Part shown: one piece after another, positions 26,049 through 33,972 of the stretch | Layout: every line of letters starts with the position of its first letter | How positions within the stretch are numbered: the stretch's first letter is position 1 | Source: Berkiella sp964606325 | GTDB taxonomy: Bacteria; Pseudomonadota; Gammaproteobacteria; Berkiellales; Berkiellaceae | Direction of reading: 5' to 3' | Length of the DNA: 64,000 nucleotides | NCBI GenBank assembly: GCA_964606325.1 | Contig: CAZSGE010000007.1 | Coordinates: forward strand, 29,530 to 93,529 | Notes under the pieces: generated by a model | Seen by the model: only the letters and a program-made list of their open reading frames with translations | What the model was told of the DNA's origin: nothing | Databases searched by the model: none | Made by a program: the position numbers and the translations under genes

Positions 26049-26813
26049 ATGTCAAAACCAGGCCCTAACGACAATGAACCCGCCAAAAGCAGTCGCATGC
26101 TCCGTAGAGTGGAGTCCCTGATGAGCTTTATGGGAATAGCGTCTCCAGAAAATACTGTATTATCACCTGCGCCCACAACACCTGCACCCGTTGCACCGCC
26201 AACACCAGCCTTGGCACCTGCTCCAGTTCAAAATGTTGAAAAAGAACCAAAAGAAAAAAAAGAAAAATCAGCAAAAAGCTCTCGCTTTAGAAGAATCTCA
26301 ATGCAGATCTTACCCTCTTCACTCTTTGCGCAACCTAGCGCAGTTCCTGGTAATGCTTCTTTGTCCACAGATCAGAAAAAGGAAAAAAATCAGGAAAAAG
26401 GCGCGGTTGCTTATGAAACACACGACAAAAAGAAAATTTATACAGGCGATTTGATAAAACTCCCTGTAACCGTGTGCACTTACGCAGAAAGGGAGCAGCA
26501 ACTAAAAATTGAGAAAATGGAAAGAGAACAGAAAGAAAAACAGCGCGAACAATCAAGCACATCTTCCAGATTACCTACGTTGCAAGAACTATTTACTGAA
26601 CCTGCCCCACCTGTTAGAAGAGGCTCAGTGATCTATAATGGCCCCATGCCAAGAAACGCTCATGAGACGCAATTCAATGAATTAGAGGCGCTAGCTGCTA
26701 CGCCTCCTGCTCCTAGGCCGATTCTAATGCGTACATCCAGTATGGTATTGTTGGATGACGTCGTCACCCCAGCATTTGAAGAAGAAACTAAAAAGAGATC
26801 TCCTAGACCTTAA
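26049..26813 (+). CDS. Low-complexity Lys/Glu/Pro-rich orphan protein
   Basis: 254 residues if started at ATG 26049 (AAGGA eight bases upstream), rather than the in-frame ATG eight codons earlier. Regions: basic N-terminus with RMLRRVESLMSFMG, a Pro/Ala-rich linker (about 45-70), a Lys/Glu-rich stretch (75-85), and a charged heptad-like helix near 155-175 (EREQQLKIEKMEREQKEK). No signal peptide or enzyme motif. Composition resembles disordered secreted effectors; that is inference. Confidence 0.55.
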   Translation: MSKPGPNDNEPAKSSRMLRRVESLMSFMGIASPENTVLSPAPTTPAPVAPPTPALAPAPVQNVEKEPKEKKEKSAKSSRFRRISMQILPSSLFAQPSAVPGNASLSTDQKKEKNQEKGAVAYETHDKKKIYTGDLIKLPVTVCTYAEREQQLKIEKMEREQKEKQREQSSTSSRLPTLQELFTEPAPPVRRGSVIYNGPMPRNAHETQFNELEALAATPPAPRPILMRTSSMVLLDDVVTPAFEEETKKRSPRP

Positions 26814-26835
26814 CTTATATTAACTCAAATAACCA

Positions 26836-26865
26836 CTGGCATTTAAACTACACTATAAATGCCAG
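26836..26865. terminator. Bidirectional terminator
   Basis: Perfect ten-bp stem CTGGCATTTA / TAAATGCCAG with a ten-base loop between two convergent genes ending at 26813 and 26873. Confidence 0.65.
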
Positions 26866-26872
26866 ATGAGTG

Positions 26873-28231
26873 TTATAGTATTCCAGCTCCCGATTTTCTT
26901 TCTTTTGATGATCTATCTGAAATAGCCATCTTCTCAAGCTGCTCTAAAACCTCTTCTGATGCTTCTTTATGCAATCTCAATTTAGAAGCACTCCTTAATG
27001 GTGTGTAACTTTCGTTAAGTAAATCAGGGGAGATTTCTTGCTCTAGTAAATGAGGTTTTAAGGGTGCTTTTCGCGGCGAGAGGATCTCATCGACGAGTGA
27101 ATCCTGTCTTTTCATAGAAGTTGATTCTTCACTAGCCTCTAAAATTTTCTCAACCTGCAGCATTAATAGTTTTTCTCTATCTCTTTCTTGAGTTGATTTT
27201 CTAGATAGCGTTTTACAGACCCCTAGCGTTTCTTGTGCAATATCAAGGTAGTATTTTCTTTTAATCTCAGAAGGTAAATCATGCAATGATCTCATTACCG
27301 CTATCTGCGCTTCAACCAATCCCAAGACGATTTGCGCATCATCAACATCTATAGCACCCAAAGCATACATTTGAGAAACACGGAAAATCAATTTTTCACA
27401 AAAAGTTGATTTTGAATCTTCTTGCATAAGTGCGTTAAATAATTCTGTATTTTGAGATTGCATTATTTGCGACGTTATTTTGTGCCTATTCAAAGTATCA
27501 ACGTGCTTATTTTTCCACAAAAAAACCACATTGGGAATATTGTTTTCTGAAATAGCTTTGTCTAAAGCATTAACGACGCTATCCGCGCAATTAAGCTGTT
27601 CACACCGGTTTAAAAAGACGTTCAGCATTTCCGGCGTGCCTTTGCGCGCAGCATACTCAAACAGTTCTTTAAATATTGCCATTAATTCTAAATCAGATGT
27701 TTGCGATGGCCAGCTTGAGAACAATAGATATTCTAAAAATTTAGGTAACTTTTGGAGACTGATAAATATTTTAAAACACACGGGTCTAAAAGAACGTATA
27801 AAGCAGATATTTTGAGATAGTAGGGCTTCTAAAACTTCTGACAACTCATGGCGCATAGCCCATAAAAATACCAACTCTAAATATTTCCCATCAAATTGGT
27901 TACCACTTTTCAAAACGGCCACTAAATGATCAGTACACGCTCTATCGTTTGTATCTTCAAAATAAACTTTGATATATTTAAATACCAAATAAAACAATTT
28001 ACTATCATTGATAAGATCTGGTCTATTTCTAACCAATGCTGCCATCTCTACAAATCCAGCAAAATATTTACTTTTTTCATCTTTGCTTGCTAAATTCAAT
28101 TCATAGATGGCATTTTCTATTGCTTCGATTAATTGGTCTTCATCTGAAACGATTTCGGGTGAGGAAGATGTCGATGACACCGTTGAGCCTGAAACGTCTG
28201 ATAATGCGCCACTGCTTGGTCCGTTTTCCAT
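26873..28231 (-). CDS. Orphan helical-repeat protein
   Basis: 452 residues from ATG 28231 (AAGGGA upstream); an upstream in-frame ATG lacks a ribosome site. Acidic Ser-rich N-terminus, then helical pairs spaced roughly 33-35 residues (for example LELVFLWAMRHELSEVLEALL and FEYAARKGTPEMLNVFLNR) that look like degenerate ankyrin repeats. A charged linker with Ser/Lys and a basic end follow. Possible protein-protein interaction effector; no homologue named with confidence. Confidence 0.55.
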   Translation of the reverse strand: MENGPSSGALSDVSGSTVSSTSSSPEIVSDEDQLIEAIENAIYELNLASKDEKSKYFAGFVEMAALVRNRPDLINDSKLFYLVFKYIKVYFEDTNDRACTDHLVAVLKSGNQFDGKYLELVFLWAMRHELSEVLEALLSQNICFIRSFRPVCFKIFISLQKLPKFLEYLLFSSWPSQTSDLELMAIFKELFEYAARKGTPEMLNVFLNRCEQLNCADSVVNALDKAISENNIPNVVFLWKNKHVDTLNRHKITSQIMQSQNTELFNALMQEDSKSTFCEKLIFRVSQMYALGAIDVDDAQIVLGLVEAQIAVMRSLHDLPSEIKRKYYLDIAQETLGVCKTLSRKSTQERDREKLLMLQVEKILEASEESTSMKRQDSLVDEILSPRKAPLKPHLLEQEISPDLLNESYTPLRSASKLRLHKEASEEVLEQLEKMAISDRSSKERKSGAGIL

Positions 28232-28455
28232 AAATAATCCCTTGTTTTGTGCATAAATTAAGCTGATTTCACATAACAAAAGGATTAGCTATACCCCGCA
28301 AATTTTTGCACTGCGTGATTTATTGCAAATCTGTAGGTAAAGTTTATGGACATAGTGCAGCATTAACAAATTAAGCTATGATGCTTTTGACCATAATTTT
28401 AATCGGTTATCGTGTCAACTGGCGTTATGTTCAGATGCTGAACAATAATCTTGTG

Positions 28456-28914
28456 TCAATTTAACATAAATATTTTAAAATTAAGCACCCAAGCAAAACT
28501 CACCCAAAGAAAATAAGGCATAAATAACCAAAATATTCGCGGTGATTTTATCGTTAATGTCATAAAAATGAATATGCTTGCCCACATTAATGAAATATCT
28601 ATTAGTGCAAGATCAACTCTATGGTAATGAAAAAAGAGAAATGACCAAAGCAAGTTAAGCACAAACTGGAATATAAAAAGTCCAACAAGCAATCTATTGC
28701 TCTTAATTTTAACAAAAACGATACCCATTATGATATAGAGCACTGTCCACATTGGCGCAAAGATCCAAGACGGTGGGTTGAAGCTCGGTTTTTGTAATTG
28801 CGCATACCATGAGGTATCACCACTTCCGGACAAATAGCCAGATAATAAACCTAGGCTTAAAAAAAGAATGCAAGACAGTATATAAGTTGTGTATCTTGGT
28901 GAGATATTGTTCAT
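28456..28914 (-). CDS. tspO: TspO/MBR family tryptophan-rich sensory protein
   Basis: 152 residues, five membrane spans. The family core is visible: WYAQLQKPSFNPPSWIFAPMW followed by VLYIIMG, then NLLWSFLFF. TspO proteins bind porphyrins and cholesterol-like ligands and are linked to stress and tetrapyrrole handling. Stand-alone, with 160 bases to the divergent neighbour at 29075. Confidence 0.9.
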   Translation of the reverse strand: MNNISPRYTTYILSCILFLSLGLLSGYLSGSGDTSWYAQLQKPSFNPPSWIFAPMWTVLYIIMGIVFVKIKSNRLLVGLFIFQFVLNLLWSFLFFHYHRVDLALIDISLMWASIFIFMTLTIKSPRIFWLFMPYFLWVSFAWVLNFKIFMLN

Positions 28915-29074
28915 CGATTGCGCCTTAATTTAAGTTAAAATTTTCACCATCATATTTATCTTATCCCTTTTATTTAATTATCTCATGTATTTTTATTGAA
29001 ATTGCACGCGTGTTGCTACACTAGCATGTTGGTTTTTATTTGCTAAGATTTTATGTTTCAACGAGGTACTTTCC

Positions 29075-29752
29075 ATGAAAGGTGTTGAAAACAACAGGCT
29101 TATCCGCTATTTTTGTCTATTAATATTACTGTTCACCTGTGCAATAACACACGCACAAGGTGCTAACAATCAAAATGAATATTTCAGAAGCATCAAACAT
29201 ACGCCGCCTGAAAAATTTGTGGTTTCTGGGTTACAAAAAATTCCTAATAATGGCAATGGCAAAATTGCTATTGATCTTGGTTCTAGTATTGGACAAGAAA
29301 CAAAATATCTTTTGAAAAAAGGATATAATGTTATTGCTGTTGATAGTAATGCAGAGGCATTAAACTTTATGAAATCACATATCGTTTCACAATCTGCATC
29401 CAAATTGAAAACGATTAATGCCAAATTTGAAAGATTAGATTTTAAAAAGCTACCACAATCTGATTTAATCATTTCAAGCTTTGCACTTCCTTTTATTCCT
29501 AAGAAAAATTTCAATAGAGTTTGGCAAGATATAACCGCAAGCATTAAGCCAGGCGGACATATCATTGTTAATTTATTTGATCCAGGCTTTACGTTCGTGA
29601 ATAAAAAAGTAGACATGACGTTTCATACTAAAAAGCAAGCATTAGCACTTTTCGGTAACTTTAAAATAATTGAATTTCGTGAAATGAGAAATGATCCTCT
29701 TAAACCAGGTTCTAAAAATCATTATTACGTTATTGTTGCCAGAAAATTGTAA
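29075..29752 (+). CDS. Class I SAM methyltransferase with signal peptide
   Basis: 225 residues. The N-terminus has a hydrophobic stretch YFCLLILLFTCAITHAQ that reads as a cleavable Sec signal (about residue 28). The body is a Rossmann methyltransferase: motif I IAIDLGSSIGQET, acidic VIAVDSNAEAL, and DLIISSFALPFI as motif IV, KPGGHIIVNLF as motif V. The closest cytoplasmic relatives resemble tellurite-resistance/TehB-like enzymes. An exported methyltransferase would have to find SAM outside the cell, hence a host-directed role is conceivable. Confidence 0.75.
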   Translation: MKGVENNRLIRYFCLLILLFTCAITHAQGANNQNEYFRSIKHTPPEKFVVSGLQKIPNNGNGKIAIDLGSSIGQETKYLLKKGYNVIAVDSNAEALNFMKSHIVSQSASKLKTINAKFERLDFKKLPQSDLIISSFALPFIPKKNFNRVWQDITASIKPGGHIIVNLFDPGFTFVNKKVDMTFHTKKQALALFGNFKIIEFREMRNDPLKPGSKNHYYVIVARKL

Positions 29753-29755
29753 AAT

Positions 29756-29787
29756 AAAGAACTCAGGAATTTAACCCTGAGTTCTTT
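29756..29787. terminator. Bidirectional terminator
   Basis: Perfect 12-bp stem AAAGAACTCAGG / CCTGAGTTCTTT with an eight-base loop between convergent genes; the right arm overlaps the stop codon of the minus-strand gene. Confidence 0.8.
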
Positions 29788-30769
29788 ACTCGTACTTTGT
29801 GATTCGAACAAGACTGTTCGCTTGATCTAAAGTGGCTTTATATTTTTCAAAAAATGCAACTCCTAGCAAACCTAGTGGGTCAGCAGAACGACAAGCTGAT
29901 TCCCCAAGATATATATAAGGAGATCTAATAACAATCGATTTTGATAGCACAACCTCTCCTTCTAATTCGGTAAAATAATCTGCCTTTTTATTTCCAAATA
30001 TATCAACCCCCTTACTTCCTTTAGATTTTAAATTTCGCATTTGTGGTATTTTGCAAGCATTCACAAAAATGTACATATAATTTCCTGTACTCAAAAGAAA
30101 GTGTTGAGTTTCTTCTTTATTAAGCTTTGAAAATTTTATTTTCGCTTTGATGATAGGCAGAGGAGAAGTGGTGGAATAAGGAATGACTGCTTCTTCAATT
30201 GCTGACAACCTTCCTTTTTGTACATGAATTTTTTCATTCTTTAAATCAAGTGTTAACAATAAATCATAAAAAGCGTTTGCGCTAAGATAACCATCGATAC
30301 GTACGGTTGAGATTTGATCGGTATCATTCCCAAACTTAGAAGATGCCATGACGCCATAGTCTTTAATCGTCATGCCACCCATTTCCATATTGCTTATGAT
30401 GTATATATCTTTAAGGAGGCGCTCACCTTGATTTGAAATAATCGATTTTTCTCTAACTTTAGGTAATTTAAGTTTCTTTGCTAGATTTTCAGATATTATA
30501 GTTTCATAATTATTCGTGGATAATGCAAATAAAAAGGGGCCCTGGTTATTAATTTTAATTTTAAGAATAGGAGTCTGAAAAGAATCTCCTATAGGAGCAT
30601 CGATTGTTTGCTGATCTTCAATGTAAATTCCACCTGGAATGAGAGTTCCTGTGTCTTGTCGATAATTCAACTTTTCTGATATATCAACAGCAAAACATGG
30701 TAGAGAAAACAACCAGAACAACACCATGCCAAATTGCTTGATAGAAATTTTCAATCTTTTAGTCTCCAA
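29786..30769 (-). CDS. Exported retropepsin-like protein lacking catalytic Asp
   Basis: 327 residues with a signal peptide (FGMVLFWLFSLPCFA). The fold pattern of bacterial retropepsin-like proteases occurs twice: TPILKIKINNQGPFLFALSTNNYETIISENLAKKL (split here: FLFALSTN, then ISENLAKKL) and FLLSTGNYMYIFVN, each followed by a GLLGVAFFEKY-type hydrophobic-hydrophobic-Gly region. In active enzymes the loop is D[TS]G; here it is STN and STG, so both aspartates are replaced by Ser. Probably an inactive or binding-only derivative. Alternative: an unrelated beta protein. Confidence 0.6.
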   Translation of the reverse strand: METKRLKISIKQFGMVLFWLFSLPCFAVDISEKLNYRQDTGTLIPGGIYIEDQQTIDAPIGDSFQTPILKIKINNQGPFLFALSTNNYETIISENLAKKLKLPKVREKSIISNQGERLLKDIYIISNMEMGGMTIKDYGVMASSKFGNDTDQISTVRIDGYLSANAFYDLLLTLDLKNEKIHVQKGRLSAIEEAVIPYSTTSPLPIIKAKIKFSKLNKEETQHFLLSTGNYMYIFVNACKIPQMRNLKSKGSKGVDIFGNKKADYFTELEGEVVLSKSIVIRSPYIYLGESACRSADPLGLLGVAFFEKYKATLDQANSLVRITKYE

Positions 30770-30837
30770 TAGCGCAATTAATATGCTATAGAAAGTGTGG
30801 TTATGGATTTGACACGATATTTATTAGAGAGCAAAAC

Positions 30838-31686
30838 TTAAATCTTTCCTAGCCATTCTTTAATACTTTCATCAAAAACTTGGGTACTTTCTAGCTGCGG
30901 CCAATGTCCCACATCTCCACAGTGAACGAGCGTAAAGTTCTCTGGTGTTGGATAAGTAGCCCATTGAACTAGAGGAATGCTATCATAATCTTGTTCACCT
31001 GCCAGCAAGATAACAGGCGTTTGGATTTTTTCAATGCCCACTTCAAGATTGTGAGCAGGCAGAATCTTTTTGAAGAATTGGTTAATCATGGCATCATCAA
31101 TGTTAATACCATCCCAAAGTGCATGTATTTCACTGTCTTTTACTTCAAAGTTACCCCAATATCTTGCTGAATCAGAAATATACTTCTCAAGTGACACTTC
31201 GGAATCTGTTGGTTTTTTGATAAGTGCATAGTATTCTTTTCGCTTTTTATCATTTGCTATACGATCAAGCTCTGCATTATATTGAAAATGCGCTTCCGTT
31301 AAAGCGAGAGATTCCTCATTCCATTGCGGTGCACTAGCAACGAGGATAACCCCTCTTAAATTAGCGTTTGCTTTTTTTGCAACTTCGAGTGCCACAATAC
31401 CAAAACAAGAATGCGCAATAATAATAGGTTTTTCTAATTTTAATTGCTGGATTGTTTCCAGAACATCCGCAACTAAACGTTGCATGGTGAAGGCAGCTAC
31501 ATCAGCATGTTGATGTTCCTTCACAAAATAAAGGTCGGTTGCATACACCGTAAATAGCTTTTTAAATTCATTTGAAAGACTGCGCTGTAAGAGCCCCCCC
31601 AAGCCAATACATAAACAAGCTGTTTTGCCATTTCCTTGTATACCCACAAGATACTGAATTTTATTTATCGTAATAGTGGTTTGCAT
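30838..31686 (-). CDS. Alpha/beta hydrolase
   Basis: 282 residues. Nucleophile elbow AHSCFG (GxSxG-like, Ser in H-S-C-F-G), acid residue in GEQDYDSIP, and catalytic His in CGDVGHWPQLE give a complete triad in order. The oxyanion region is near CIGLGGLLQ. Cytoplasmic; esterase, lactonase or C-C hydrolase activity cannot be distinguished. Confidence 0.85.
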   Translation of the reverse strand: MQTTITINKIQYLVGIQGNGKTACLCIGLGGLLQRSLSNEFKKLFTVYATDLYFVKEHQHADVAAFTMQRLVADVLETIQQLKLEKPIIIAHSCFGIVALEVAKKANANLRGVILVASAPQWNEESLALTEAHFQYNAELDRIANDKKRKEYYALIKKPTDSEVSLEKYISDSARYWGNFEVKDSEIHALWDGINIDDAMINQFFKKILPAHNLEVGIEKIQTPVILLAGEQDYDSIPLVQWATYPTPENFTLVHCGDVGHWPQLESTQVFDESIKEWLGKI

Positions 31687-31837
31687 ATTATTCTTATGTA
31701 AATGGCTAAATTTAGGATTTAATATCGTGATTATAATTTATATAAATAAGCAGACACAACCTAGTTAGCAATAAGATATGAATTATGCTCATTTCGTCTA
31801 TAATTTATGAGTATTGTTAATATTAATATAGATAAAC

Positions 31838-32161
31838 ATGAAGAAAATATTATTCGTCTGTAGTCAAAATAAGTTACGCAGCCCAACTGCAGAGGCTGTC
31901 TTTTGCGAAGTTCCAAATTGGGAAGTTCGATCTGCCGGACTTAACAACAATGCTGAAATACCACTTGGAATTGATGACATCGAATGGGCAGATTATATTT
32001 TCGTGATGGATAAAGTTCACAAGAAAAAAGTTCAGCAACAATATAGTGCTTTTTTGAAAGACAAAAAGTTAATCTGTTTAGACATACCTGACAACTACGC
32101 TTTTATGGATCCAAGACTTATTCTAATTCTAAAAAAAGTAGTGCCTCCTTATGTAAAATAG
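31838..32161 (+). CDS. Low-molecular-weight tyrosine phosphatase-like protein
   Basis: 107 residues. The P-loop CSQNKLRS (C8-x5-R14-S) is intact, and DIEWADYIFVMDKVHKKKV and FMDPRL match a short LMW-PTP-like group common in bacteria. The general-acid Asp of full-length enzymes may correspond to the Asp in FMDPRL. Substrate unknown; the group is not proven to act on phosphotyrosine. Stand-alone. Confidence 0.8.
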   Translation: MKKILFVCSQNKLRSPTAEAVFCEVPNWEVRSAGLNNNAEIPLGIDDIEWADYIFVMDKVHKKKVQQQYSAFLKDKKLICLDIPDNYAFMDPRLILILKKVVPPYVK

Positions 32162-32296
32162 CAAAACATTTTCTTGTAGATTTTCACGTCTTGTATAAGC
32201 CTCCTTGCTCGCCTATGATCCGCTCAGTTAAGTAATGAGCTTATTTTATATCATTTAGCTTTGATTCCATCTGTTAAAAATCATTAGGAGCTTTAA

Positions 32297-32983
32297 ATGC
32301 CATATTCAGAATTAAATTTTATTGATTTATCAATAAAATTGATTGAAGTTATGATTCAAGATGAGCCTGCAAACATACTTCATAGAGCCATGCATGCTGC
32401 TTTAAACCTAGAAAGACGTGGTGATACACGAGCAGCACTCAAAATATATTCGAGTTATGCAACAGATGATTTTGCTAAAAATCGCATAGCGGCACTTTGT
32501 CCTGAAAAATCAAACAACTCGGTTGAAAATTTACCATCTGATTGGAACATTAGATTGAGAAATATAATGACAACCGACGAAGCGATTGTATTCAAAGCCA
32601 TTATGCAATTACGTCTTAATGAGACTTTAATCACAAGAGAAGCATTGATTGAAGCGACACAATTTAGCAAACAAAAAGTGTTTAGACTGATGGAAAATCT
32701 TAAAGGCAAAGGTTACATTGCAAAATTTGAGCGTCATTACCATCGCCTCGAAATCATTAACCATCCCATTGAATTGGATGGATTGATGGGAATACCACAA
32801 AAACCTAATTCCTTTTTGCAAGATGTATTGCCTTTGCTATCAAAAGGTTTCGAAAACGAACTGAGATTCTCATTAAGAAGGCCTGAGATAATTTCACCAG
32901 GTGCATCTCCTATTGAATTAGATGATAATTCAGAATTCGAAACCATCAATGAAACGTCTAAACAACATTTCAGGCCAAGATAA
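32297..32983 (+). CDS. Hypothetical protein with winged-helix segment
   Basis: 228 residues, start ATG 32297 with TAGGAG upstream. The middle (about 90-155) reads as a winged helix: NETLITREALIEATQFSKQKVFRLMENLKGKGYI, ending in a wing FERHYHRLEII. The N-terminal 60 residues look helical (TPR-like), the C-terminus Ser/Pro-rich. A DNA-binding regulator is plausible; family not recognised. Confidence 0.6.
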   Translation: MPYSELNFIDLSIKLIEVMIQDEPANILHRAMHAALNLERRGDTRAALKIYSSYATDDFAKNRIAALCPEKSNNSVENLPSDWNIRLRNIMTTDEAIVFKAIMQLRLNETLITREALIEATQFSKQKVFRLMENLKGKGYIAKFERHYHRLEIINHPIELDGLMGIPQKPNSFLQDVLPLLSKGFENELRFSLRRPEIISPGASPIELDDNSEFETINETSKQHFRPR

Positions 32984-33196
32984 TCAAACTTATTGATTAA
33001 TTTCACAAGAGCAGATCTCATCTGCTCTCACAAACATCTATGGTGTCTGTGGTAAAAAAGTATGTATTTATAAAATAGCAAAATCTCATATTACCATCTG
33101 TCAGATCTGTGCCTATGTTCATCTATAACGTATTGAATAGAAGATTAAGCGCAATTACGATTGCCACTTATTGGTATTCAACACACAAGAGGATTT

Positions 33197-33658
33197 ATGT
33201 TAGGTGGTGGATTAATTCGACAAAGAGTGGCTGATAATGAGATCGATTTTGTTGAAAAATTGGAGCAGAACTTAAAATCACTTCCACCTGAATTTCAATA
33301 CAAAGTTAAAAAGCTCAACTTCTTTAGTAATGCTTATGATTGTTGTGTTGATGACATTCGAAAATACAACTTGAAACTGGGGATCCTCGAATTACTCGAA
33401 GAGTTTATACAAAATGGGTATCATCCTATCTTTGTGGGTATTGATTTAGGTTATTATATATACAGCGATCAATTAGGTTTACAAAGATTACCTGTATTTA
33501 AAGAAATTTATGACCCAAAAGCCACACATTCGCCTAAGGACGTATTACCTGCGTTTAGTCGCTTATCTGCAAAAGCAAATCCGTTTATCCCGCGAACGGC
33601 AGATACGACGCCAGCACGCGCTAATAAAGTGTCTAGAGATTTAACAATATCGGGATAG
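33197..33658 (+). CDS. Hypothetical protein
   Basis: 153 residues from ATG 33197 (AGAGG six bases upstream), preferred over TTG 33161. Mixed alpha/beta composition, with FSNAYDCCVDDIRKYN and a YYIYSDQLGLQRLP segment; C-terminal tail rich in Pro/Ala/Arg. No motif recognised and no operon partner. Confidence 0.5.
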   Translation: MLGGGLIRQRVADNEIDFVEKLEQNLKSLPPEFQYKVKKLNFFSNAYDCCVDDIRKYNLKLGILELLEEFIQNGYHPIFVGIDLGYYIYSDQLGLQRLPVFKEIYDPKATHSPKDVLPAFSRLSAKANPFIPRTADTTPARANKVSRDLTISG

Positions 33659-33725
33659 GTATACACCTCAAAGATACAAGCCTATAATTATTTTCAAAAT
33701 AGTCTAGCCAAATAAGATAACTTAA

Positions 33726-33959
33726 ATGCAAGCAATGAAACTCGGTATATATCGCCACTATAAAACAAAAAAATTGTATGAAGTGTTATTCACGGCCATT
33801 CATAGTGAAACCTATGAGCAAATGGTTGTTTATAAAGCGCTCTACGAGTGTGAAAAATTTGGTACAAATAGTATCTGGACCCGCCCAGCTAAGATGTTCT
33901 CAGAAATGGTCACAATTGCTGAAAACACCGTCCCAAGATTTGAATTGATCAAAACATAA
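33726..33959 (+). CDS. DUF1653 family protein
   Basis: 77 residues matching the DUF1653 pattern: GIYRHYKTKKLYEVLFTAIHSET, MVVYKALYE, then WTRPAKMFSEMV. Function of the family is unknown. ATGs at codons 1 and 4 are both possible starts; homologues usually begin near the second. Convergent with the giant gene that follows, 13 bases apart. Confidence 0.85.
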   Translation: MQAMKLGIYRHYKTKKLYEVLFTAIHSETYEQMVVYKALYECEKFGTNSIWTRPAKMFSEMVTIAENTVPRFELIKT

Positions 33960-33972
33960 ATAATGGTATCCC

